From positions 62,001 to 126,000 of the forward strand of contig CALXDH010000001.1 in the NCBI GenBank assembly GCA_944387015.1: a stretch of 64,000 bases of DNA, read 5' to 3'. Numbering within the stretch: the stretch's first letter is position 1; every line of letters begins with the position of its first letter. Positions 16,292-24,800 of this stretch are shown here, one piece after another. The notes beneath the pieces are model-generated. The model saw only the letters and a list, made by a program, of their open reading frames with translations, was not told the DNA's origin and made no database searches. Both the position numbers and the translations under genes were made by a program. The stretch comes from an uncultured Oscillospiraceae bacterium. GTDB taxonomy: Bacteria > Bacillota > Clostridia > Oscillospirales > Oscillospiraceae.

Positions 16292-16945
16292 ATGTTTTTC
16301 TTCGATCTGGACGGCACCCTCATTGATTCCAACGGCATCTGGAAGGATGTGGACCGGACGTTTCTGGCCCGGCGGGGTCTTCCCTATACCCACGCCTACT
16401 ACGAGGGCGTGGCCCATACCATCTTCCCTCTGGCAGCCAAATTCACCAAGGAGTTCTGCCATCTTTCGGAGAGCTGTGAGGAGATCATGGCCGAGTGGAT
16501 GGAGCTGGCGGGGGACCTGTACGCCCACGTCCAGGTCAAGCCCGGCGTCCGGGCCTATTTGAAACAGTGCCGCTCGGAGGGCCGCCGGATGGCGGTGGTG
16601 ACTTCCAGCGTCCCCGCCCACTGCCGCACCGCCCTGGAGCACCTGGACCTGGCGCGGTATTTTGAGGACATCTTTTTTGCCCACGACCTGGGGCTGGAAA
16701 AACGGGACCCGGCCATCTGGCGCAAGGCGGCGGAGACTTGCGGCGCGGAGCCGGAGAGCTGCACCGTCTTTGACGACAGCCTCTCTGCCTGCCGGGGAGC
16801 CCGGACCGCCCGGATGCGGGTGGCGGGGGTATACGACACCTTCTTTGCCCAGGATGAATCGGAAATGCGGGGTTTCTGCGACGTGTATATCAAGAGCTTT
16901 GAGGAGCTCTTGTGGCTGCCGGAGCAGAAGGCCCGGAAAAAATAA
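16292..16945 (+). CDS. HAD family hydrolase, phosphatase-like
   Basis: A 217-residue haloacid-dehalogenase superfamily protein. Motif I is FFFDLDGTLIDSNG (nucleophile Asp about residue 5), motif II is VVTSSVPAHC (about 98), the motif III lysine is near LEKRDPAIW (about 138), and motif IV is VFDDSLSACRGA (about 157). An alpha-helical cap lies between motifs I and II, as in beta-phosphoglucomutase/phosphatase types. The substrate is unknown. AAAAGGAGACGTGAGCC precedes the ATG. It is cotranscribed with the glycosylase and aldolase genes. Confidence 0.88.
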   Translation: MFFFDLDGTLIDSNGIWKDVDRTFLARRGLPYTHAYYEGVAHTIFPLAAKFTKEFCHLSESCEEIMAEWMELAGDLYAHVQVKPGVRAYLKQCRSEGRRMAVVTSSVPAHCRTALEHLDLARYFEDIFFAHDLGLEKRDPAIWRKAAETCGAEPESCTVFDDSLSACRGARTARMRVAGVYDTFFAQDESEMRGFCDVYIKSFEELLWLPEQKARKK

Positions 16946-16957
16946 GGAGTGAACAGC

Positions 16958-17728
16958 ATGAATCCCATTCAGGAAAAATTTCAGCGAGGTGAGCTGTCTG
17001 TGGGCACCTTCACCCAGCTGGGCAGCCCCATTGCCGTGGAGTGCCTGGGCCGAACGGGCCTGGACTACGTTCTCATCGACACGGAGCACTGCGCCGTGGG
17101 GGTAGAGTTCCTCACTGCCGCCATCACCGCTGCCGACGCGGCGGGTATCACGCCGCTGGTGCGGATCAACGAGATCTCCCGCAGTGCCGTGCTCCAGCCG
17201 CTGGACTACGGCGCCCAGGGTCTGATCGTCCCCGCCGTGGAGACAGTGGAGCAGGTAGCGGAGCTGGTGCGCTATGCCAAGTTCCCCCCAGTGGGAAACC
17301 GGGGTTACTGCCCCACCCGGGACGGCGGCTGGGGCTTTGACGATGAGTCCCTCCAGGGGACGGAGACCTACTTCGCCCGCTGCAACCGCGAAACGCTCTT
17401 GATCCCCCAGTGCGAGACCCGGGGCTGCCTGGAGCACATCGACGAGATCACCGCCATGGAGGGCGTGGATGGTATCTTCGTGGGACCCTTCGACCTCTCC
17501 ATCGCCCTGGGCATTCCCATGCAGTTCGACGCCCCCGCCATGAAGGAGGCCATGGCCCGGATCCTGGAGGCCTGCCGCCGCAACCACAAGATGGCCTTCA
17601 TCTTCTGCGGCGACGCCGCCACTGCCCGCCAGCGGGCGGCAGAGGGCTACGACAGTGTCACCGCCGGTCTGGACGCCCTGATGCTCACGAACGCCTACCG
17701 GGATATGGTCCGCACCATCCGGGGCTGA
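16958..17728 (+). CDS. HpcH/HpaI aldolase family protein
   Basis: A 256-residue class II (metal-dependent) aldolase of the HpcH/HpaI family, which cleaves or forms 2-keto-3-deoxy-type acids with pyruvate. Seen: GTFTQLGSPIAVECLGRTGLD at the start (in part), the DTEHCAVG active-site block (about 40-47), VRINEISRSAVLQPLDYGAQGLIVP and the metal-binding Glu/Asp segments around IPQCETRGCLEHIDEI and FVGPFDLSIALG (about 175-186). ATG 16958 was chosen over GTG 16949 because AAGGAGTGAACAGC fits it. The substrate is not known; it might scavenge keto acids. Confidence 0.88.
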   Translation: MNPIQEKFQRGELSVGTFTQLGSPIAVECLGRTGLDYVLIDTEHCAVGVEFLTAAITAADAAGITPLVRINEISRSAVLQPLDYGAQGLIVPAVETVEQVAELVRYAKFPPVGNRGYCPTRDGGWGFDDESLQGTETYFARCNRETLLIPQCETRGCLEHIDEITAMEGVDGIFVGPFDLSIALGIPMQFDAPAMKEAMARILEACRRNHKMAFIFCGDAATARQRAAEGYDSVTAGLDALMLTNAYRDMVRTIRG

Positions 17729-17754
17729 GCCATTCCCTCAACCAAATCCACAAA

Positions 17755-17782
17755 AACGCCGCCGGGAAATCCCGGCGGCGTT
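17755..17782. terminator. Bidirectional terminator between aldolase gene and pcrA
   Basis: AACGCCGCCGGG (17755-17766) pairs perfectly with CCCGGCGGCGTT (17771-17782). T runs follow on both strands, suiting two convergent genes. Confidence 0.9.
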
Positions 17783-17794
17783 TTATCATACCTT

Positions 17795-20302
17795 TTACAG
17801 CTTTTCCATATGCTTTCCGGCGGATTTGAGCATCAGCTTCTTAGTGCCCATGTTGTCGAAGGCCACCTCCACCAGCGCATCGCCGCCCATGGGGCGGACG
17901 GAGAGCACCATGCCCTTGCCAAAGGCGGCGTGGCGCACCATGTCTCCCTGCCGCAGATCCAGCAGCGGCGCAGAGGCCACGGAGGCCCGGGCGGCAGCCA
18001 GCTCCCGCCGGGCGGCGGCAGTACGGCTCTCCCGATAGGTGTGGACGCTGCCGTTTTCCCGGGGACCGCCGCTGGTGTAAATACCGGTGGCGCCGGGACG
18101 GGCCGGGCGCTGGGGCGCGGTTTGGGCGGCCTGTCCTGCGCCGGCGGCGGGGTCCACATCCCCCCACCGGCCGCCCTGGCCGAAGCGAGGCTCCGGCTTG
18201 CTGAGCCAGTGCATGTTCTCCTCCGGGATCTCCTCCAAAAACCGGGAGGGCCGATTGGCGGCAGTGCGGCCATAGAGCATCCGCTGCCGGGCGTTGGTGA
18301 GGGTCAGGTGCTCCTTGGCCCGGGTCATGGCCACGTAGCAAAGCCGCCGCTCCTCCTCCAGCTCCTCCTCGTCGTACTGGGCAGAGGAGCCGGGGAATAT
18401 CCCCTCCTCCATGCCCACCACGTACACGTCCGGGAACTCCAGACCCTTGGCGGAGTGAATGGTCATCATGGTCACACAGTTGTCATCCGCTGCCACGCTG
18501 TCCAGATCCGTGTACAGCGCGATCTCATTGAGGAAACCCGAGAGGGTTGCGTCCTCCGGCTGCTGCTCCAAAAAGCCCAGGATGTTGGACTTGAGTTCCT
18601 GAACGTTTTCGATACGGCCCCGACTCTCCATGTCGTTCTTCTCCTCCAGGGCCTTGATGTAGCCGGTCTGCTCACACACCGCGTCATAAAACTCCGGCAG
18701 TGCCAGCTCTGCGCCCGCCCGGCGGAGCCCGTCGATGAGGTCCGCGAACTTGAGGAGTTTGCCGGAGGCGCTTTTGAGCTCCGGGAACACGTCCGCGTTG
18801 CGGAGGATCTCATAGAGGGAAGACCCCTGCGCCTCCGCCAGATGGGCCACCCGGTCCATGGTGGTGGCGCCGATGCCCCGGGCAGGGACGTTGATGACCC
18901 GGCGCAGCCGCAGGTCGTCCAGGGGGTTATTCAAAACGCACAGATATGCCAGCATGTCCTTGACCTCCGCCCGGTCGAAGAACTTCATGCCCCCTACCAC
19001 TTTATAAGGAATGCCGTTGCGCTTCATGGCGTATTCCAGGGCGTTGGACTGGGCGTTCATCCGGTAGAGCACCGCCGTGTCCCGGAAGTTCCGGCCCCGG
19101 TTCAGCCCCGCCAGGATGCCCCCCACCACGTAGTTGGCCTCGTCGCTTTCGTTGTAGGTGGTCTTGATGGTGACGGGATCGCCGCTGCCGTTGTCGGTCC
19201 AGAGGGTCTTGCCCTTGCGGCCGGTGTTGTTTTTGATGACGGCGTTGGCGGCGTCCAGGATGTTCTGGGTGGAGCGGTAGTTCTGCTCCAGGCGAATGGT
19301 GCGGGCGGCGGGATACTGCTGCTCAAAATTCAGGATGTTTTTGATGTTGGCGCCCCGGAAGCGGTAGATGGACTGGTCGTCGTCGCCCACCACGCACAGG
19401 TTTTTCCGCCCCCCCGCCAGGAGGCTTGTGAGCAGGTACTGCATATGGTTGGTGTCCTGGTACTCGTCCACCAGCACGTAGCGGAACTTGTTCTGGTAGT
19501 ACTCCAGCACCTCTTTCTCCTGCCGCAGGAGGGTCACGGTGTGGTAGATGATGTCGTCAAAGTCCAGCGCGTTGGCCGCCCGGAGCTTTTTGGCGTAGGC
19601 GGCGTAGACCTTGGCGATGCGGCTCATCTTCCAGTCGTTCTCGTTGGCATGCTTGGCGGCGAACTCCTCCGGGCTCTGGTACTCGTCCTTGGCGTGGCTG
19701 ATGACAGAGAGGACGGTCCGGGGCTGGAAGGCCTTCTCGTCCAGGTTCAGCTCCTTGAGGATGTCGCGGATGACCCGCTTGGAGTCGTCGGTATCATAGA
19801 TCGTGAAGTCCTTGTCGAAGCCGATACGGTCGATGTCTCGCCGGAGGATCCGCACGCAGGCGGAATGGAATGTGGAGGCCCAGATGTCCTCCGCCGCCGG
19901 GCCCAGCCGGGCCGCGAGGCGCTCCTTCAGCTCCCCCGCCGCCTTGTTGGTAAAGGTGATGGCCAGGATCTCCCAGGGCCGGGGCACATCCACGGCGCAA
20001 AGGCGCACCGCCCGCCGCCGTGTCTCCTCATCCAGCTGCTCCGGGAGGTTTTCCAGAAAGCGGAGGTCCTCCTCCGTGGCCCAGTCGGGCACCTCCTGGC
20101 TGTCGCTGCCCCGGCCGTAGGTCAAAAGGTTGTACACCCGCTGGATCAGCACCGTGGTCTTGCCGCTGCCGGCCCCCGCCAGCAGCAGCAGCGGCCCCTC
20201 GGTGGTCATGGCGGCCTGGCGCTGCATGGGGTTGAGCCGCCGGAAGTCCCGGGCGATGAAGGCCCGCCGGGCAGCGATGTATCGTTCGTTGAAATCAGTC
20301 AT
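17795..20302 (-). CDS. pcrA: ATP-dependent DNA helicase PcrA/UvrD
   Basis: A superfamily 1A 3'-5' helicase for repair and plasmid replication. The 835 residues show the Q-motif region NPMQRQAAMTTEGP (about 24), Walker A LAGAGSGKTTVL (about 41-52), Walker B VLVDEYQDTNHMQ (about 275), VGDDDQSIYRFRGA (about 305), LEQNYRSTQ, and the late VYVVGMEEGIFPG and RLCYVAMTRAKEHL. It is about 100 residues longer than typical PcrA: an acidic insert follows motif I (around EVPDWATEEDLRFLENLPEQ), and there is a Gly/Ala/Arg-rich linker before the C-terminal Tudor-like domain (LRQGDMVRHAAFGKGMVLS). Confidence 0.96.
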   Translation of the reverse strand: MTDFNERYIAARRAFIARDFRRLNPMQRQAAMTTEGPLLLLAGAGSGKTTVLIQRVYNLLTYGRGSDSQEVPDWATEEDLRFLENLPEQLDEETRRRAVRLCAVDVPRPWEILAITFTNKAAGELKERLAARLGPAAEDIWASTFHSACVRILRRDIDRIGFDKDFTIYDTDDSKRVIRDILKELNLDEKAFQPRTVLSVISHAKDEYQSPEEFAAKHANENDWKMSRIAKVYAAYAKKLRAANALDFDDIIYHTVTLLRQEKEVLEYYQNKFRYVLVDEYQDTNHMQYLLTSLLAGGRKNLCVVGDDDQSIYRFRGANIKNILNFEQQYPAARTIRLEQNYRSTQNILDAANAVIKNNTGRKGKTLWTDNGSGDPVTIKTTYNESDEANYVVGGILAGLNRGRNFRDTAVLYRMNAQSNALEYAMKRNGIPYKVVGGMKFFDRAEVKDMLAYLCVLNNPLDDLRLRRVINVPARGIGATTMDRVAHLAEAQGSSLYEILRNADVFPELKSASGKLLKFADLIDGLRRAGAELALPEFYDAVCEQTGYIKALEEKNDMESRGRIENVQELKSNILGFLEQQPEDATLSGFLNEIALYTDLDSVAADDNCVTMMTIHSAKGLEFPDVYVVGMEEGIFPGSSAQYDEEELEEERRLCYVAMTRAKEHLTLTNARQRMLYGRTAANRPSRFLEEIPEENMHWLSKPEPRFGQGGRWGDVDPAAGAGQAAQTAPQRPARPGATGIYTSGGPRENGSVHTYRESRTAAARRELAAARASVASAPLLDLRQGDMVRHAAFGKGMVLSVRPMGGDALVEVAFDNMGTKKLMLKSAGKHMEKL

Positions 20303-20382
20303 ATGTTCACCAGTCTCCCTAAAGTCTCGCTGACTATTTTACGGCAAAATCCGGGGCGGGTCAACCGCAAAACCCCGCCGGA

Positions 20383-20411
20383 TTGCGTTTTCTCTGCCGC
20401 CGTGCTATATT
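20383..20411 (+). promoter_or_regulatory. Promoter of the MBL-fold gene
   Basis: TTGCGT (20383-20388) and TATATT (20406-20411) have a 17-base spacer. The expected start point is about 50 bases before the ATG. Confidence 0.65.
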
Positions 20412-20466
20412 GGGGAAAAAGATGGCGGATACCGTCCGCCCACATGTACGCGCAGGAGGTGTTTTC

Positions 20467-21345
20467 ATGTACGAACTGATCCAGGCCGCTCCCCGGACCT
20501 ATTACATCCAGTGCCCCGCCAAGATGGGCTTGTGGGTGCCGGACGGACAGCACGCGGTGCTCATCGACAGCGGCGGCGACAAGGACGCCGGGCGCAAGGT
20601 TCAGAAGATCCTGGAAGCCCAGGGCTGGGAGCTTTCCTGCATCCTCAACACCCACGCCAACGCCGACCACAACGGCGGCAACGCCCTGCTCCAGCAGCGG
20701 CTCCACGTCCCCGCCTACGCCCCCGGCATCGACGCCGCTATCACCTCCCACCCCATTCTGGAGCCTGCCTTCCTCTACGGCGGCTATCCCCCCAAACCGC
20801 TGCGCAATAAGTTCCTCCTGGCCCAGAAAAGTGACTGCCGGCCTCTTACGGAGGAGAATTTGCCCGCGGGCCTCTCCATGCTGCCCCTCCCCGGCCACTT
20901 CTTTGATATGTGCGGCTTCCGGACCGACGACGGCGTGTGGTTCCTGGCGGACTGCCTCACCAGCGAGACCGTGATCGAAAAGTACCACGTCCAGTTCCTC
21001 TACGACGTGGCGGGGTATCTGGAGACGCTGGACAAGGTCTGCACCCTGGAGGGCCGCCTCTTCATCCCCGCCCACGCCGACGCGGTGTCCGACATCCGCC
21101 CCCTGGCGGAGGTGAACCGGGCCAAGGTCCAGGAGATCCTCGGCGTGGTGCTGGCGCTGTGCCGGGAGCCGATTGGGTTTGAGGATCTGCTCCAGAAGGT
21201 CTTTACCCACTACCATCTCACCATGGACTTCAGCCAGTACGTGCTGGTGGGCAGCACGGTGCGCTCGTACCTTGCCTACCTGCTGGACCAGGGGGCCGTG
21301 ACGGCGTCCTTTACTGACAGCCGCCTCCTCTGGCAGGCGGTGTGA
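20467..21345 (+). CDS. MBL fold metallo-hydrolase
   Basis: A 292-residue metallo-beta-lactamase fold protein of the glyoxalase II-like group. Seen: the strand AVLIDSGGDKDAGRKVQKIL, the metal motif NTHANADHNGGN (about 59-70), GHFFDMCGF (about 143), FLADCLTSE (about 160) and IPAHAD (about 201). The canonical HxHxDH reads HANADH, so the second His is Asn; this occurs in a subfamily and may leave one metal site altered. CAGGAGGTGTTTTC precedes the ATG. The substrate is unknown. It is a single gene between a promoter and a terminator. Confidence 0.9.
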   Translation: MYELIQAAPRTYYIQCPAKMGLWVPDGQHAVLIDSGGDKDAGRKVQKILEAQGWELSCILNTHANADHNGGNALLQQRLHVPAYAPGIDAAITSHPILEPAFLYGGYPPKPLRNKFLLAQKSDCRPLTEENLPAGLSMLPLPGHFFDMCGFRTDDGVWFLADCLTSETVIEKYHVQFLYDVAGYLETLDKVCTLEGRLFIPAHADAVSDIRPLAEVNRAKVQEILGVVLALCREPIGFEDLLQKVFTHYHLTMDFSQYVLVGSTVRSYLAYLLDQGAVTASFTDSRLLWQAV

Positions 21346-21373
21346 CCTCTGAAAAAAAGAACGATTTTCCCCC

Positions 21374-21401
21374 GGCGGCGGAGCAAAACTGCTCCGCCGC
21401 C
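21374..21401 (+). terminator. Intrinsic terminator of the MBL-fold gene
   Basis: GGCGGCGGAGC pairs with GCTCCGCCGCC (21391-21401) across an AAAACT loop and is followed by TGTTTTGT. Confidence 0.85.
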
Positions 21402-21433
21402 TGTTTTGTCACCGGACTGTCACCAAAATAAGG

Positions 21434-21488
21434 TTGACAAATGTCTACCAATCTGATACGTTGGATTCAGAAGAAAGGTAGACGTTTG
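21434..21488 (+). promoter_or_regulatory. BlaI-type operator and promoter of the blaI/blaR1-like pair
   Basis: TTGACA at 21434-21439 is a consensus -35; a weak -10 (TACGTT, 21457-21462) lies 17 bases on. Two boxes of the same type lie on opposite strands: CAAATGTCTACC (21438-21449) and GGTAGACGTTTG (21477-21488), matching 11 of 12 bases as an inverted repeat. Each resembles the TACAnnTGTA-like boxes bound by BlaI/MecI repressors. The first overlaps the -35, which suggests autorepression. Confidence 0.75.
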
Positions 21489-21511
21489 TATACCATACAG
21501 GAGGTGACGAT

Positions 21512-21889
21512 ATGACCATCAATCTCTCGGACAGTGAATGGAAGCTGATGAACCGCCTCTGGGCCCAGTCCCCCCGCACCATCACGGAGCTGACGGCGGC
21601 GGTGCGGGAGGAAACGGGCTGGAGCAAGAACACCGTTATCACCATGCTCTCCCGGCTGGAGGCCAAGGGCGCCGTGACCCATGAGGAGGGCGGCCGGGCC
21701 AAGCGGTACGTTCCCCTGCTGCGGCGGGAGGACGCCGCCCGGGCGGAGACGGAGAACTTCCTCTCCAAGGTCTACGGCGGGAGCCTGGGCCTGATGATGA
21801 GCGCCATGGCTCAAAGCAAGGCGCTGACGGAGGAGGACATCGCGGAGCTGTCCGCCATTTTGGAACGAGCGGGAGGTGCGCAGGCATGA
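21512..21889 (+). CDS. BlaI/MecI/CopY family transcriptional repressor
   Basis: A 125-residue winged-helix repressor. The DNA-binding domain occupies about residues 1-75: LSDSEWKLMNRLWAQSP, TITELTAAVREETGWSKNTVITMLSRLEAKG (shown in part) and GRAKRYVPLL, the BlaI signature. The C-terminal dimerisation helices contain the region that a BlaR1-type protease would cleave (FLSKVYGGSLGLMM). CAGGAGGTGACGAT precedes the ATG. It overlaps the following BlaR1-like gene by 4 nt, the standard signalling pair, and has BlaI-like boxes in its promoter. Confidence 0.94.
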   Translation: MTINLSDSEWKLMNRLWAQSPRTITELTAAVREETGWSKNTVITMLSRLEAKGAVTHEEGGRAKRYVPLLRREDAARAETENFLSKVYGGSLGLMMSAMAQSKALTEEDIAELSAILERAGGAQA

Positions 21890-24800
21890 AGGAGATCCTT
21901 CTCACATCCTCGATTTTGATCCTGGCGCTGCTTTTGCTGCGGGCGCTGTTCCGCAGCGCCGTCCCCCGGCGGGTCCAGTACGCCCTGTGGCTGTTGGTGC
22001 TGGTGCGGCTGCTGATGCCGGTACATCTGCCGGCAGTAAACTTTTCCCTGCTGACGGCGGCGGAGCCGGTGGGACAGGCGGTGACAGAACAGCTGGATCG
22101 CCAGCAGCTCTACATCCCAACAGACCGGGAACCGCTGACAGACCATCCGGAGGCCCCGGACCTTGCTCCCAGTGCGGCGATCGCTCCATCCGCCTCCCAG
22201 GTCTGGGTCGTTCAGGACGATGAAACAGCGGTGCAGTATCGGAAATTGTCCCTGGTTGATTTGCTGCGCTATATCTGGTACGGCGGCATGGCCGTCATGG
22301 CAGTCTGGTTCCTGCTTGTGAATCTCCGCTTCCGACGCAAGCTCTATAAAGCAAGAATTCCTTACAGGGTAGACGGGTGCCGGTATCCGGTGTACCTGGT
22401 GGCGGAGGGGCTGCCCTCCCCCTGCCTCTTCGGGCTCATCCGTCCAGCGATCTACCTGACCCCCGCCGCCGCGGCCACGCCGGAGCGGCTGCGGCACGTG
22501 CTGGTCCACGAACAGACCCACGCCCGCCACGGGGACCCCTGGTGGGCGCTGCTGCGGTGCGTGTGCCTCACGGTATACTGGTTCGATCCCCTGGTGTGGG
22601 CGGCGGCTGCCGTCTCCCGGACGGACTGCGAGCTGGCCTGCGACGAGGGCGCCCTCCGGCAGCTGGGGGAGGCGGAACGCATCCCCTACGGCCGGACGCT
22701 GCTGGCGCTGATTCCGGTGCAATCCCGGCCGGGAAATCCCCTCCTCTCCGCCACCACCATGGCGTCGGGCAAGCGGGCCCTCCGGGACCGGATCACCCGC
22801 ATCGCCGCCAGCCGTCAGACCCGCTTCGCGGCCCTCTTCGCCGTGGCCGCCCTGGCGGCGGTGGTGTGCGCCGTCACCTTCACCGGCGGAACGACCTCGT
22901 CCAAGGCCCGGCCCCTCACGGGCGAGGAGCTGGCGTACTTTAACGAGGAGTTCTTCAACAACGACACCGTGGGCTCCACCGTGGGCCTCAACATCCACAA
23001 CCAGTTTCTGGGCAGCATTTATGAGCGGCCGGAGGACATCGACCTCTATGAGCTGTTCTACTGCGGCACCGGGATCTCCGAGACCATGACCGAAGCCGAG
23101 CGGCAGCTCACCGGCAGCTTTGACGGAAACGGGGAGCCCATCTGTCCCACGGATAAGCTGTCTGTGGACGCCATCAATACTGTGCTGCTGGAAAACACGG
23201 GGCTGACGCTGGAGCAGACGGCCCAAAAGGGCATGGAACAGTTCCAATACCTGCCGGAGTACGAATCCTACTACCATTCCCACGGGGACACCAACTACTT
23301 CCACAGCGTTCAGATCGCCGCCGGAGAGCGGCAGGGGGACACCATCCGCCTGTACTATCCGGATCTCTACGCCCATTATGCGGACTGCGACTGGCTGTGC
23401 GTCACTCTGGAGAGTCAGGAGGACGGCAGTTACCGGTTCGTGTCCAACCTGCCCGCCGAAAAGCCCACCATCACCACCGTGTACCCGGAGGGAGATCCTG
23501 TGCTGACCATTTCCCTGGAGGATCTGAAGCCCCTCGAGCCGGAGCCGGCCACCGTGACCCACCGGGAGAACGACTGCGCGGAGCGGGGCTATGGCATCGG
23601 CATCACCACGGAAAACGGTGAGGTGTACTCCTTCCGGCCCTACCGCTCCACCGACGGCAATGTGTACGCCGCCCTCATCTACGATGAAGCCGCCGGCAAT
23701 GGGGGCATGTTGGAATGGGATGCGGGGTGCTTTTTCACCTACCCGGCGGGTTCGGATGTGAAGCAGCTGACGCTGGAGAGCTTCTCCCTCTTCGGCTATA
23801 CCGGCGTGGTGGTCTCCTATGACGACTACATCACCGGCAGCCCCGAAACCGGTGGATACATCGGTACCTGCTGCGACTACTACACCGTATCCGATGACGG
23901 TGCCCTCGCCTTTTTGTTCCAGGCTTACAGCACGCAAACGCCCCAGGCCGTGGACCTGGACGGCGACGGTACCGATGAGCTGACCGCCGCCGACAGCATC
24001 ACCGCCCAGCTCTTTTTCCAGCGGGATGAGCAGATCTACGAGGCAGACATCGCCCCGCTGCTTCAGGACACCTGGCCGGAGGTCACCCATCTGGAATTCA
24101 ACTGGTGGGACATGAGCCGCCGGTGCCTGTCCCTGTGGGCCGGTGTGCCGCTGGCGGAAGATTCGGATCGACCCGGCACCGCCTTCCGTTGGATCTACTT
24201 TGACGGGGAGAACCTGCTGGTCTACAAGGACACCACCCCCTACACTGACCACGCAGCCGACGACATCGACGCCCCGGCATATGCTCTGGCGGCGGCCAAG
24301 GCCGAAACGCTGGAGGCACTGGACTGGTGGCAGACCCACACCGGCGTCACGGGTGTGGTGGACGGTGTGGAGCAACAGGTGGGCACCCAGGCGGAATGGG
24401 ATGACTGGCACATCACCGGCCTTTCGCAGATCGCGCTGGGGGAACCCTACACCTCTCTGGGCCTGGAGATCTACTCCTTCGGCTACGAGCTCCACTCCCC
24501 CACCCCGGAGCTGGTGGAATCCGCCGGCGGTATGTACGTCCAGGAGGACGGCTGGGTGGGCGGCTTTTACGTGGAAAATCCCTTCGTGGTGTTCCTGAAC
24601 GACGGGGACGGGGAGCCCACCCTTCTGGACGCCCAGATCCCCAGTGATGTGGGCCGGGAGATGACCTCTCCCCTCTTTGCGGCGGCCGTGGCCCAGATCG
24701 CCATGGACAACGGACTGCTCTCCCCCTCGGAGGTGGACGCCCGGACGCTCCTCAACGACTTCTCCGCCAACGGCATCTCCTTCCTCAATACCATCGGCAC

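Noticed and set aside
17810..20479. An 889-codon plus-strand frame opposite pcrA
   Set aside because: Antisense shadow without motifs; pcrA is certain.
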